From NCBI RefSeq assembly GCF_008831285.2, contig NC_045141.1, positions 9,351,353 to 9,415,352 of the forward strand: a DNA stretch of 64,000 nt. Reading direction: 5' to 3'. The notes below the pieces were generated by a model, which was not told where the DNA came from, searched no databases, and saw nothing but the letters and a program-made list of their open reading frames with translations. The position numbers and the translations under genes were made by a program. This DNA comes from Nymphaea colorata. Lineage: Eukaryota > Streptophyta > Magnoliopsida > Nymphaeales > Nymphaeaceae. Each line of letters begins with the position of its first letter. The stretch's first letter is position 1. Shown here in pieces: positions 33,512-46,400 of this stretch.

Positions 33512-35779
33512 CCATGTAACTTTAAATGTCTTGAAATAAACATTTACGAAAAGCAAAGAGCATGGAATGATTTATCCATGCAATGCCGTGTTACGTTTTC
33601 AAACGTACAAGGAGGTGAAGGGAGATCGTCCAAAGTCAGTGGTCACCCTCATCGTTGCCGTTCTATGCGCGCGCGATTGAGAGAAGCACGTTAGGTCATT
33701 GTCATCACAGCAACGGATAAAACCACGAAGGAGGAGGATATGGCAATTGTATTGGGAACCGTCGCCTCCTTCGAAACTGAGTGGAGTCCACTAACAGGAC
33801 TATTCGGCCGATACGACTCTTTGCCCAACTTCTCTCCCGCTTCCCCCTCTTCTAAGGCTTCTATTCTAGGCGCAGGGGCTTGATTCCTTATATATCTTTC
33901 TCTCTGCCTTTTTTTCCTTTTTCACATAAGAAGGAATTTACTCCTTACCAAATTCCCGTAGCACCAATCAAGTGCGTCTGATTTGTATCATGCCGACATA
34001 TATAGTTTCCACACAATGGAGCATTGTGACAGAGAAATGACAAATTTGATCCATTTTCATTAGACACCGTCGAAGAAAACAGTTTTCCCTCTATGAGTCA
34101 TTCCAAAAGAAATTTACAATTCGAACCCATATTTACTGTTTTGTGGGTTCTTCAATTTCACGTTCAGTGCAAATACTCCTTGCTAGTCCTGAGTACAATG
34201 CAAAGATATATAAAGAGCGTTTCAGTAGTCTTGGTTTCAATGGGTGCACTCAATTTTAGTTTCATTGTATGCCTTTCTTTACTTATTTTGAGCACCGACT
34301 AACGTCATTAGTTTGTGCACTCTTTCCCTTATGCATGACGTTGGGAATGAGCGGGATGGTAAATTTTGATTTTTTCTTCTATAAGGTGAGACGTGACCTT
34401 GGTAGAGAGAAACGACATGCCCATTTGAGAACTAACTATAGAACCAAGGGCTTTGCTATTAATAAAAGATTTGAGGAGTAATTTGAAAATATTGAAACCT
34501 TTTGATCAATCTCAAACGGAAATCAATTTTAAGTTTTTTCGGCATGTCACTTACTGCAGATAGACTATATACCGCTTAATCGACCGTTGAGAACTTGCAC
34601 CCAAATAAACGCTATATTATCACCTGGGGTGTGATAATTTAATGCAGAAAGCCGGTCTTAAATTGACGTATATATATTATATTATACTATGATGCTTAAT
34701 TTTTTACAAAGGTCATCATCTCTTCCCCCCAACCCCATTCGCAACTGCCATTTCAAAAAGTTTCTGACGTGCCAATTTCAGGCAAGGGCTTAACTGTTTG
34801 AAACCAGGTTAGTAGACGTCAGTCTGAAAAATAACGGGAAAAAATCGAAAGGATATTTTCAGTTGACGTTAAATTAACCCCGAACAGTGCGCCGGGTTTT
34901 CACAATCAGCCATGGCAACAATTATTTTCACGCGGAGCTAAAAAAAGGTAGAAATTAGTGAGGGGTCTCAATAATGAAATTTCCTGCTCCTCCGTAGAAG
35001 GGAAAAAGCAACTAAAGTTTCATAAACTTTCATGGCAAGTCGCTTCGGTCTTTCGACCTTTGAGAAAAGTACCAAGAAAAGAAAAAGAGCTCCGGTTGGT
35101 TTTACTATTTTAAAGAAATGAAAAGTTCACAATTTTCAGAAAAACCAGCCGTGCACAACTTTTAGGACTTATCGTCTCTGACTTTTCTGCCTTCGACTGC
35201 ACACCAGGATTCCATGGCAACCAGTCACTGAAAGGAACGACAGAAAAGTAAAGGAAAAGCAACAACCGAGTACCAGTAGATAAGGAAAAGAAAATTAATG
35301 AAGGGCACTTCCGTAAGCTATGGTTCATTATTTAATCCCCTGGTTCACCATCACCCCCAAAGTCCAAAAACAGGCACCAACATCATCCCACCATCACAAC
35401 CAACAGGTAGAGCCCCCTGCTGCCATTCTTCTCTGTTCTCTCTCTCTCTCGCACACACACACACACGCGCAAAAGCATAGACTAACATGGAGCCAATTTG
35501 AAAGACAAGAGGAAAGAAGGGAACAATCTCTCTCTCTGTCTCTGCGTTGAGATGGCCCAGCTGGACCAAATTTATGGAGGAAAAAAGGAAAGGTTGTCTT
35601 CTGAGGCTCCAAACCGACCCAAGGACTGAATTACAAGACTGCCCCTCTGCAACATCCCAAAAATCTCATCCTCACGGAAGACCCAGTTTTATCTGCACCA
35701 AAGGAGTTGGGGTGTGTGTGGGTGTGGGGATGGAGGATTGTTTTTGGTCAGAGCTTCAGTGCGCAGTCCAAACAAGAAA
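33512..35779. other. intergenic region upstream of the coiled-coil gene
   Basis: No domain found. A 47-codon ORF (33740-33883) has no family. A hairpin ATTATCAC/GTGATAAT sits near 34616-34638. CA and CT microsatellite tracts are at 35440-35475 and 35525-35545. Confidence 0.5.
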
Positions 35780-36181
35780 ACAATATGCCACCCAACAACA
35801 ACATCTCCATTCTCCACCATCACCACCACCACCACCCTTTCCCCCTCCCCATCTTCTTCTTTCTTTCTCTCTCTACCTTTAGTTGTTTCCCTGACCCATG
35901 GGCGGTTCTGGGGAGTCCTGTTCCCACATGACTCCTTCTCTCTCTAGCATTGATAGCGTCTAGTGGGAGAAAAGAGAATATAGAGAGAGACAGAGCGAGC
36001 CATGAGAGTGGGGTTCCGAGTCCTGGGTTAGGTGGCATCACCTTGGTTTTCTTATTAGGGTTGGACTCTGCTATTTTTGGGTCTGGCTTTCCTTCTCCCG
36101 GTGTGATTCCTTCCTTTCTTCGTTCCTTCCAATCTCCTGCTTAGCGAGAGGGAGAGAGAGATAGGGGGGAGAGAGAGAGAG
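35780..36181 (+). promoter_or_regulatory. pyrimidine- then GA-rich leader of the coiled-coil gene
   Basis: A CACCAC/CCTTTCC pyrimidine patch (35810-35885), common in plant core promoters, is followed by a GA-rich tract (36147-36181) ending directly at the ATG. No convincing TATA box was found. The transcription start is not determined. Confidence 0.4.
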
Positions 36182-39100
36182 ATGGCTTCTGTACCTGATG
36201 CGAAGAAATTGATGTTGAAGCACCAAAGCTTGAAGCAGGATTTCGACGACTTGCTTCGTGTAAGATCCCCATGTTTTTTCCTGTCGACTTTTTTCTCTGT
36301 TTCTTTTCTTGCTCGTCTTTTCTTTCTTTCTTCTGGTGGTGGGGGTTTGGGATGTGCTTGATGGTAAATCACGGGGTTTTGCTCTGGCCTTCTGCAACTT
36401 TTCGAAGAAAAGATGGAGACCTTTTCCCCTTTATTTGCAGTCGTTTTGGGGTTTCTTCTTCTGTCTGGCTAGAAACCTTGTTCATGGTTTTGTTCGTTTC
36501 TAAAATCTATCTTATTCTATATTTTCTTCTTCGTGGCCACCTGTTCTCTTGTCGATGCCTGATTCGTTTCTTTCTCTTGTTTGTCCCTGGTGGGTAACCC
36601 TTCACCTTCTTCTTTGTGTCCCTCCTTTTTCTTCATGAGCTCCATGCCCCCTATGCTGCTCCCGGTCGCTTGCGCAGTTGTTGAGAACGATCTCTTTTAT
36701 GTCGCTGTTAATATTTCACGGTTCATGTTTTCATAATGCGTATTCCCTTGCCTTGCTTTATCAAATGGCACAAAAGAACGATTTCCTTTTGGCTACCTTC
36801 TTCTTCTCTCCTTTCATTATTCTGTCTTCAAAATAGAAGAGAAAATCTTCCAGTATGTCAAGGCATTTGTTATGGTAGTATTTTGGAATGATGCTTTTCT
36901 CTGCCTTGTTCTTTTCCCTTTTCTTCCTCCATCCAATTTGTGTTCCTTCTGTGCTTGTTACTTATAATTGAGGGTAGTTCAATTATCTATTCGCCTCGGT
37001 TATTAAAAATCGATACCCACTTTGTGCAGGAAACGCAGGCTTTGAAGGCAAGGTTACAAGAAGCCAGAAATAAGAGACTAAGACTCATAGCAGAAGTTAG
37101 GTAGGTACCCTACAATTTCTGTTTGATTTCTCGTCCACTCTGTTCTGGAATTATGGATTTTGAAAGACTTGATTCAATGTTACAGGTTTTTGCGACGAAG
37201 GCACAAGCTCCTGACCCGCGATTCATCACATGCGAACACAAAAGAAAGGACCGTCCAACCTCAGAAATCAGAAGCTCCAATTGGAACCGACAATGGGAGA
37301 AAGAATCACAAAGAAGAGGATGTTGCTACTATGCGGAATCGCTCTCTTTTAGACTTGAATCAGGCTTCTGATCCTGTAATTCATTTCCCCAACCTTTTTG
37401 AACTTTATTAGCACGTTGCTCTTGTTCTTCGATGACTTTGTTTAAAGGATTAGTTTTTCTTAGGGGGTCACTAATTACTACCTAATAGTATAGGTTGTTT
37501 TTACACGTCTTTAATCTTTTAAGCTTGTGCACAAGTTGCCGTGAGATTGATCAACAGAAACAATAAAGTACTCCTCCTCTAACTAATTGTTGACGTAATT
37601 GTTCTGCTACACTCATTCTCTTATGGTAATTGTTGTATATTTATCTGGAACTCCAGAATGCAATCGCCATAGTTCTTTACCGAACTTGTGGCTGAAGCAA
37701 AATCCAAGATTGATTGAGATGAAAAAACGTTCTGGCTGTTACCATTTGGATGTCATTTGTGCCCACTAATGTAGGATAGTTGCATGTTATCCTCATCTTT
37801 TTTTTTTTTTTTTCATATGTAGAGATCAAGGATAGTTTAGGTCCTTATCATTAACACGTCTCAATTTTACTAAAGAAATGAGGTTAATACGTTTTTCTGC
37901 TATCAGCGTCAGACTGGTCCTTATCGCACCTACACTCTACATGGTGTCCGAGCTAGGTTGTGTATCTGTTGTGTGTTGCTTATTTCTATTTCTGAGTTGC
38001 AGAATGAAGCTGCAATTCTTGCTGTCATTTCTTTTTGCTTTTATTTTGCATAATTTCCTCTTGCTTTTATTTGGATTAGTTATCTGATGATCTCATACGT
38101 GAACATCTTTTAAATTTTATCTCCATTTTTTTTTCCTTGAAGAGCTCTTTTGCATCTTCGACTATTTGGTGACTGATTGAACAAATGCAAAATTTGAATC
38201 TCTTTTCACACGCACCATTTTATGATGTATTACTTTTTTGTGTCGTGTGCTGTTTTTTATTGTTGTCGTGTTCTGATGTTTTAGCAATGTTTCCCGTTTG
38301 TCGGTATAGTTATTTATTTGCTTGTTCGTTGCAGAATATGGAATACAATGGAGGAGTTCAGGTTGTCTGGGAGCCTTTGAGATTGGAAAAGAAGGCGAAG
38401 ATGGTAGCCATCGAAGGTGGTGATGCCTTGGCGAACGATTTGAGGTTATCCATCTGTAGGGGAGTTGGTAATGGAATAGGTAATAACGATGGAGGTAAAG
38501 AAAGAATGGGCAAAAGGAAAATCTCATGGCAAGATCAGGTAGCTCTGAAGGTATGAGCTTTTTTCAGCCAGAGGATGCCCTTGGCCTGCATGCCTTCATT
38601 CGTATTGTTATTTTGGTTGCCTCTGTATAAAAGATAATATAGTGGTGAATTCAAATTTTGGCATCTGACCTCCAGTGCTGCATTTTGTGCTTGGATGCGC
38701 CTTGTTTCCTACTGTGTGTGTGTGTGCGCGCGCGCGAGGAAGAGTGAAAGAGAGAGCTTTCTTTGGGTGGGTGGGTGGGTGAATTGAGGGATCTACATTC
38801 ATTTTTTTAATTCTACACCAGTATTAATTCTAAACCAGTATGGTTTTGATGAATTCCACAAAAATATGTCAGTAAGTCAATTTCAAACTGGTTTGATGGA
38901 GAGTGAGAGAGCAGCGGCAGATATGGTTCTAAGCCAGCATGAATCTCTGTCTCTCTCTCTTGCATATAACTTCAAAAATTCTCGTTTCTTTTCTCTCGTC
39001 AGGAATAGAAATAGTTACCAATGGGCCAATTTCCTTCTAGTAGTTGCCTGTAAGATCTACTTACCATCCTGCAGGATTTTAAAAACTTTTATACCATTTT

Positions 39101-39283
39101 TGTCTACATATCCAAAATATTTCCAGAACATTACATATTAATTAACGTACCTAACTGTTTGTTCTGGTCGGCAATTGCAAGGTGTCTGGTCTTGCCAGGC
39201 GGAAGGAGATCCGAGTTCCGGTTCAACCTTTTGAATGGAAACGAATGGTTTTTGAAGCCTCGTCGTCCTCCCATGTTTGCTGA
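36182..39283 (+). CDS. plant coiled-coil protein of unknown function, five exons
   Basis: Exons 36182-36259, 37030-37100, 37186-37375, 38335-38550 and 39182-39283 join without a stop into 218 codons. All four introns are GT..AG, and the phases agree (phase 2 only at the second junction, rebuilding an Arg). The N-terminus (residues 1-60) is a charged coiled coil: LMLKHQSLKQDFDDLL, LKARLQEARNKRLRLIAEVR, FLRRRHKLL. The middle is polar with LLDLNQASDP. Residues about 175-186 read KRKISWQDQVALKV, and the tail is basic (ARRKEIRVP, FEWKRMVF). Proteins with the AEVRFLRRR and ISWQD motifs form a plant-specific family without an assigned role; the basic clusters suggest a nuclear location (inference). 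It is the only gene in the window with intact frame and splice sites. Confidence 0.85.
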
Positions 39284-39814
39284 TATTATTAGCTATTAGT
39301 GCTCACATGTGGCAGACAGAGAGAAGAAACAGAAGATGCCTGTAGAGGCAAGGCAATTGTTATCTTCAAGGTGAAGAGAATCGGATGCTCGTACCGCAAT
39401 GATTCTTCTTGCCGTTGCTTACGGATCTTTAAAGGCTTGTGATAAGATTATCTAGATTTTAAGCCTGTTGTGGTTAATGCACGAGTTTTACCACCTCCCA
39501 AACAGCGACAGTCGCTCTCTCATTGTGACTGCCTTACTGCCCAGCAACATGAGTGACATGTTCAGTCTGGACGTGGCCAGCATTCCCATCGTAGTTACGA
39601 GAACATTCCCATCGTAGTTACGAGAGAACACTTCGCAGACAACAAGATGGATGATGGCTCGCGTGGCCGAGCGACCTTTGAAGTGAAACGTACGTTCAGC
39701 CTATCTCTTAGTCTCCTACTCCAAAAGTAATTAAGACCGAACAAATACAACATCGAGTTTCTTAAACCTTCATGACCCAAGACCAAGTCAGCCCTGAGCT
39801 GTCGTGGGGGGTAT
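39284..39814. other. 3' UTR and downstream spacer of the coiled-coil gene
   Basis: No canonical AATAAA close to the stop. A short direct repeat CATTCCCATCGTAGTTACGA occurs at 39579 and again at 39604. Confidence 0.4.
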
Positions 39815-40206
39815 TAGGTTTGCACAGGGGCTGAGTCGAGCTCAAGTTGAGCCAGCTCAACTCGACTCAACTCAGAAAACTCGAGGTCCAGCTTGACTCG
39901 ACAATACAACGTCAAGCTTGAGTTCGACTTGTTTAACTCATTTAACTCGTTTCTGTTAAGCATGTCATTTTTTTTTAACTCGTTGAATTGCTATTCGTTT
40001 GACTATTTTCGTGTATCATTCCTTACATAGTCAAGCTGAGTAGAGTTTAAACAAGTGAGTTCTTACAACCTAAACTCGACTCATTCAACATTTTAAGTAT
40101 ACATTTGAACTCAAACTTAACTCGTTCATAACTTCATACACGAGTTGAGTTTTGAGGAACGAGATCAAGTCCATCTCAAGCTGGCTTGACATGATGTGCA
40201 GCCCTA
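39815..40206. mobile_element. CTCGA-rich hAT-like MITE
   Basis: The left end TAGGTTTGCACA (39815) and the reverse complement of the right end, TAGGGCTGCACA (to 40206), agree at 10 of 12 bases. Inside are many inverted CTCGACTCG/CGAGTTGAG motifs. TAGGG-type termini are common in plant hAT elements. No 8-bp target duplication could be confirmed (GGGGGTAT versus GACTGGGC). Confidence 0.55.
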
Positions 40207-41778
40207 GACTGGGCATGTAACGCGAATCTTTTCACAGAAATGTATTTCTAAAATACTTTATATCCTACAATGTGCACAAGTAATTTACTGTCCTTATTTT
40301 TTCGGGTAGCAAGAAACTTGGGATGAAAGGTTCAGTGATGCCGGTTTTACAATATTAAATATTAAACTCAATGTTGATGGCCAACATTCTCAGGAATCAC
40401 AGGTTGATTGTTTCACAAAGAAACGAAGAGTTTGGACCTGCATATGTGGAAACCTATATAATGTTTATTTTACTAAATAGTTAATCAACTGTGTTTATTA
40501 AGCGAAGTGTCTATAAGGGCTGATTCAGTGCTCAATCCTTCATTCAAGGCCAAGACCAACCGAGGAAGAAGGTCTCATGCTAATATTAGCCCGTGCATCG
40601 TTTGAGTGGCCGCCAAACGGAGCAACAGAGACCGAGTGATGCTCTGACGAACACTCTTTAAGGCAGAACTTTTATACAGTGAGGCATAGTTCTCAGAATA
40701 GGTTGAGTCTCAATAGTATCAGCCACAGACCAATAACATGCTAGCATATACCAGAAAGTAAAAAATCGGCATTTTAATAAATTTATTAAAGATTTTGCAT
40801 TTTTATTAATTAATTTATATAGTAGAAAAAATTTAGGTTTTACTTCTTTGTACGGTTCACTGTGCACCTGAATTAGTAACACGTTGAACATTTTCAGCAC
40901 TTTTTGCTTTTTTTTTTTTACTTTCTTTTAATAATTTGCTTTGAACTTACATAGGCAACTGACGTATTGATGACATACATGCACTTTTCAAGCAAATTCG
41001 CACTCTTGTTATTTAACACACAAACTACATGAGGTAGCACCTTATAACCAGTATGGTCATATTGTCATGTAATTTTGTCACTTGAAAGTACTATGTTTTC
41101 AGTTCAAACTACAGAGATTTATGATCCTGTAACGCAGCTCTGAACCTGTGGGCAAGAAAAAAGAGCAGCTCTCACTAAGGTGGTGGGATTAATCCTCCTA
41201 CTCACCCGAAAGTGCTGCCCAGCCTCATCGTCGCAACTTTTGACTGAATATTTCTTTCTTCGCTAGGAATATCACTTATATCATTAAATTTATTGAAGGA
41301 AAAACAAATTTTGGAGGAAAGTTCGACTTCAAAGACTAATTTGACACTTCTAAGTAAAAAGAGAGGATGATTAACAAGGGAGAGGTGGAATGCCCTACTT
41401 CTTAAAAGCCACGGATGGATTTGAAGTTAAATCCAAAAGAAGACCTCAAACATGTCTTCTGAAGTTCGTATCAGTAAATGTTCTAAATGACCAAATTGTT
41501 GCAAGCAGATTATGAAGACCAATAATTGTTTTTCAATAAATACAAAAATTTTTAGCTTAAGAGGAAATGGAAAGAAAAGCACGTGTGCCAACCAAGACTT
41601 GCACCAAATGTAATTCTAATGAATGGATGATGACCATTCTACGTCATATCCATCTGAAATCTCATTCCGTATATATTTACTTGATTTTATATTTCACAAG
41701 GATGCAATCTCAATTTCCCCAAAGATTGGGGCAACTTCTCTTCGATGAAAGTTCAACCTAATTGATAAATTAAATATG
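40207..41778. other. AT-rich spacer, no gene seen
   Basis: Only short ORFs with no motif. Confidence 0.5.
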
Positions 41779-41790
41779 ACATATAATGAG

Positions 41791-41866
<76 letters not shown>

Positions 41867-41878
41867 CTCATTATATGT
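41779..41878. repeat. 100-bp perfect palindrome with (AT)35 core
   Basis: ACATATAATGAGTTC is followed by 70 bp of pure AT alternation (41794-41863) and then the exact reverse complement GAACTCATTATATGT. The flanks (AATTGATAAATTAAATATG left, AATGTAATTAACTTGATTG right) extend the symmetry imperfectly by about 20 bp. It may be a small hairpin-type MITE or a cruciform-prone microsatellite. Confidence 0.95.
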
Positions 41879-42049
41879 AATGTAATTAACTTGATTGATC
41901 GTTTACAAGGTGTGACACTATGCTTCTGAGTCTAAGCTTACTTGTAATACTGGAGCTTTGTGAATTTATTAGAGTGGGAGACTACTGGCAAATGGTTCCA
42001 TATAGACTCCTCCTTACCTATTTTAAGGGCACTGTCAAGCGAGAGACAC

Positions 42050-42850
42050 TTAGAAGCCGTTTGATGGCAATAGAACAGTTTAAAACAGACACGTGCATTG
42101 TCACGGGCCGAGTTTCTCCAGCCCGCGCGGCGCCGAAGGCGTTCCCCAAAGCTTTCGGCCAGCCGTCTCTCTTTTAAGCTAGCGGAAGCATTCATCTTTT
42201 CTTCGGGACTGTGGACTAGACGAGGAGTGCTAAGCACTCGGCACACCATCACCCAGGTTTATTCTATTGTCGACCATCGGCAAGCCGTGGTCATGAGGCC
42301 CTGTCAGAACTTCGCCATTCCTCTAAGTGCCTATCTACATCCAAACGAAATTTGGGTGGAGGTAGACTTCCTTTGGGAGGAAGTCTCCAGCCGAAGCCAG
42401 TTGACGACTATATGTCATTAAGGCGGCCGACCATCGCCCTACTCGACGATGAGCATTCACTTGCTCACCCCCGCGTGACTCTACGCGGTTGTGGAACGCA
42501 GCATATGCGCCCACTGGCGGAATTGCCCCTAACCCACGTGCACCCCCTTGTGTATCCAAACACTATGCGTGGGGAACCCACTGGATTCCCCAACGACAGA
42601 CTTGCACTTTCAAAGGGACTGCTGATTTTGATGCATTTAAACGCCTTGTCACTGCATCACCGCGCTGCACATTTCACGTGCATTGCTTTCTGCTTGACTC
42701 GGCGACTGATTGATCCCACATGCCTTCCAACTATGCCTAAACTGGCCAAGCAGCATCACCTTTTACTTGCTTGGCCGGGTCAAACACAGTCGACCGGCAA
42801 CATGCATTTCCATTTATTAAAATGTGCATCAAACACTATTTGCGGAATAG
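42050..42850. mobile_element. GC-richer block, candidate non-autonomous DNA element
   Basis: The composition differs sharply from the AT-rich flanks. CCGTTTGATGGCA at 42059 and GTGCATCAAACA at 42824 are roughly inverted and recall the Pack-PIF end repeats. A perfect 9-bp hairpin (AGACTTCCT, loop TTGGG) is at 42364-42386. Long ORFs (42098-42421, 42352-42879) match no family I know. No target duplication found. Confidence 0.3.
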
Positions 42851-42879
42851 CGCGGACAGAGCACAGTGAAGCACAGTGA

Positions 42880-45660
42880 AACAGGGGTATATATTTCTCG
42901 AGACCGTTTCGTAGTTAACCACCAAAACTGACAGGACGAGCGTCGCCTCCCTCTCTTGATATTCCTCTCTCTCTCTCTCTCTCTCATTCATTTCTCACCA
43001 TGAGTCACTTACACACTGTTCCTCACTGATGATATGGAGACTAAGTCCATCTCTCCCATAACTCACCATGAGTAGCTGCTCACTGCTGCTCACAATGCTC
43101 CAGTGACTAAGTCCAGCGATCGATCGCTATTTGCACTCCTTCTCCCTCTATGAGTACCTCGATTTCTCACCCATCTGCTGCTTACCGTGGTTTAGCAAGT
43201 ATGGCTGTTCTTCACCGTCTATGTTCATGCTTTTCCCAATCTCCATCCTCCCTCCAAATGAGGGGTTTATGGTAGAATAGAAGGCTTTGGTGTCCTACTC
43301 TAACCGATGACCATGATCTGGAGCTTCCTGAGAAAGCCATCGAGTTCTCTCACTCATTCTCTTTCTCTCCAGCTTCAGCTAAGCCGTGGAACGCCTCATC
43401 GACAACCTTTCCTAAATCCATGAAATGCCTCTTTGCAGCCCTTCAATGGTCTGCTTCAGCTCTGAATATGTGGAACACCTCATCTAAAGCCTTTATGTAG
43501 CCAGCCTCATATCCGTCAAAATGCCACATTTCAACCCTTCGATGGCCAGCTTCATCCCTATATTCTAGGAACGCCGCCTCATTGCAGCCCTTCTGCAGGT
43601 AAGGCAGAACTTTCTCTCACTCACTCTGTCTTTCTTTCTCACCCTTTCTCTCTCACTCGTTGTCTACTTCCCTCACTCAAATTGTATTTTAGCAGGAACA
43701 ACACATTTGCAGCTCATTTGAAGTTATGTATCAACACTTGCACTCCACGTGTATGATGAAATGTTTGATCGATGGGACTCTTTTGATAATAAATATCTCA
43801 GGATCTCGGCTACCATTTTTTTTTAAACTTTTTTGTTTTCTTTATCAAAATAAGATACACAAATTGTTTCTTCGTGACCATATTTTAATCTTTAAAACTA
43901 TGTCAACACATTTTTAACTATAATGTTATCTTCTGTTCTTTGTCTCCTACTCTTTTAGCTGCTTAAAAATGTTGCCCTTTTGGCGCTGAATCAGGTATAT
44001 TATCTGCATGCTTATCAAGCTGTAACTACTATTAGGAAAAGTGAAACTGTTAGAAGGGACCCAAAACATAGTTCAACAAGTAGGATTGCAGCCACGTAGT
44101 AGTGAAAATGTAACATAACTGAAAATCTTCTGCTGAATTTCTAAGGCCTTCCAGGCGTTTACCATGATATCATATGTTTATTTTGGATTTTTCAGGATAT
44201 TTAGATATCTCGTGAACTGAATAATCCTTGGAGGCTCTGGTGTCCTCCATTTTTGAATCTATAGGGATGAACCATTAGATACTAATTTGAAGTTGTTTTC
44301 CTATCGCTAGCATGTTTTCATGTACTGTTTATTATTCCTCTAAATGCTGCTTACGTCTTTCAAACTTATTTCCCTCTGACTTACTAGGTTAAGCTTTCAT
44401 AGAGAAGTCAAGGGAGGTTGTCCTTGTGACTATGTTACCAAATTTAATGAGCAGAATGGATTTGTAAGCCTTGCAACCAAATTCTCTTGAAAGATAGTCC
44501 TATTGTAAAAATATATTTTCCTCTACTTCAGTAATGGAACCAATATTGACATTTTGATTCTGTCTAGAATTTAGCAAGACCCAGCTGGAAGAATTGGATC
44601 TTTTCATGTGCTGTGTCTATTTGCTCCTAGCATGTTTCCCTTCTACCTGAAACTTGTACTTTATTTATTTTCTGCAATCTTAGCAACCTGTAGATGAATT
44701 TGGATATTTGAAGAAATAATGGGCTACCCAATCAACCGTTGGATTTTCTTTGCCTTTTCTCCCCTCATATTTGTTATCATCAAGCAGCGGTAGAAATTTG
44801 GAAAACTTGAGTTCTGATATCCATGTTTATATTAAAGCACAGTCGATATTCAATGTTAGGGTATCAGGATCTTACTCTAATATGAAGAATGTTTGGCTGC
44901 GAAAGCTACCCGTTCATTCGTTTTCAAGTTATAAGCTCGGGATAAGTAGGCATACACCTACCAGCATATTCTAAAAATAATCACGCAGAACAAATATTCA
45001 TGATGTATATATTTAAAGTTTGATAAGAAGTAGATGTTAGTGGTAAAACTCATTGGGCGAGGTTCATCACCCCACGTGCTATACTAGACCTCTTCTCGCT
45101 CAAGTGATGGCTATAGGGAAGGGGCTGAGTTTCTATGAACAAATAACAAATAGACTGAGAAAAGCAAGGGTGGAGCCAGTTTTTTTTTTCCTGGAATGGT
45201 TAACAAATTTTCAATTGACCATGGGGCAATTCCAGGATGCAAAACAGCCATGTCCTTCTATCAAGACCTAAAACTTTCACAGTATTTCTTTTGATGATTT
45301 ATTATTTCTTTGGTTTGCTATTTTCATTTCCCCCCCTTCTTTTATCTATATTTCACGTTCTAATATTAAATTAATATTAAAATGCTCAATTTTTATGGTT
45401 CGCAGGGAGCAAATACATAGCCCAAATCAAGTTTACAAGATGAACGGAAATGATGAGCAGACTTTTGATGGCCATTGTACAGTATTATTTTATAAAAAGA
45501 AAGACTAAAGAGTATAGGAATGGGAGACCATTATTGAGAGTATAGGGAAGTAGCTAGAAAGTTGTTTATACTTATACATGCAATTATGAAGAGTTGGTAA
45601 TTCATGAACAATGTAATTGTTTTTGTATGAATAAGAAAAATTATTTTTTTCATGAATTGA
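42880..45660. other. spacer with CT-rich tracts, no gene recognised
   Basis: CT microsatellites are near 42965-42985 and 43610-43660. Imperfect repeats of about 95 bp are at 43371-43601. Several CT-rich tracts followed by AG resemble splice acceptors, so decayed gene pieces may be present, but no exon could be identified. Confidence 0.4.
43371..43601 (+). repeat. imperfect tandem repeat, period about 95 bp
   Basis: Two full units and a partial third, each with CAGCTTCA(G/T), GGAACGCCTCAT or GGAACACCTCAT, and (GCAGCCCTTC/AACCCTTCGATGG), starting near 43371, 43447 and 43547. Confidence 0.5.
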
Positions 45661-45678
45661 TGATCTCTCTCTCTCCCC

Positions 45679-45809
<131 letters not shown>

Positions 45810-46271
45810 TGTTGCTTCATCTTGGTTATTCAAACACTTCCTTTGAGTATTCTTACTCCAAAAAACAAACATTGGACAAGACAAACAAGATAGACAGTAC
45901 AGATAAAAATAAAACAAACTCTGAACATAAGGAACATGATGTTCGTTCCTAAAACTGTCAACAATGGACATGGAACAACATTGATAGGATGGACAAAACA
46001 GTAGTGTGATAGACAAGACGTCTTGTCTGTTCTGTCCTATGGTACAACTATCAAATGACCTCTTATTTTCTACTAATGTAGTTCCATTTTGTTGAGGTCA
46101 CATGGCAACTATACTGTGACCAGTGAGTGACATCTAAAGTTTGGAGCCAATTTCTTGGGCAGGCACCTTGCACAGGATTGTATTCAAAGTATTGGCAAAG
46201 AAGTCGCACAGAACTCTTGCAGTTCAAAGTAGGTTCCCACTTTTTACATTTAACCGGATTTCTGCAAAGCT

Positions 46272-46400
46272 CACTACAAGGAAATGTGCTTTTAGGGACT
46301 GGCAAAACGGTTGCTGGAAGCATTAAAACCCCATTGGTACAAGCTTTTAGCGACAGTTACAACTGTTGTTAAAAATAGTTAGAACCGTGGATATGAGTGT
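46272..46400 (+). mobile_element. CACTA transposon terminus (left-facing end)
   Basis: CACTACAAGGAAATGTGC at 46272, then CTTTTAGGGACTGG and CTTTTAGCGACAGTTAC, the TTTTAGCGAC-type subterminal repeats usual in plant CACTA elements. Partner end uncertain; see 53794. Confidence 0.6.

Noticed and set aside
35547-36397. Several ORFs around the 5' leader of the coiled-coil gene
   Set aside because: Low-complexity CT/GA and CAC repeats; incompatible with the spliced gene starting at 36182.
42352-42879. 175-codon ORF in the GC-rich block
   Set aside because: No recognisable family, several overlapping ORFs on both strands, and no promoter or splice evidence; described as part of a candidate element only.
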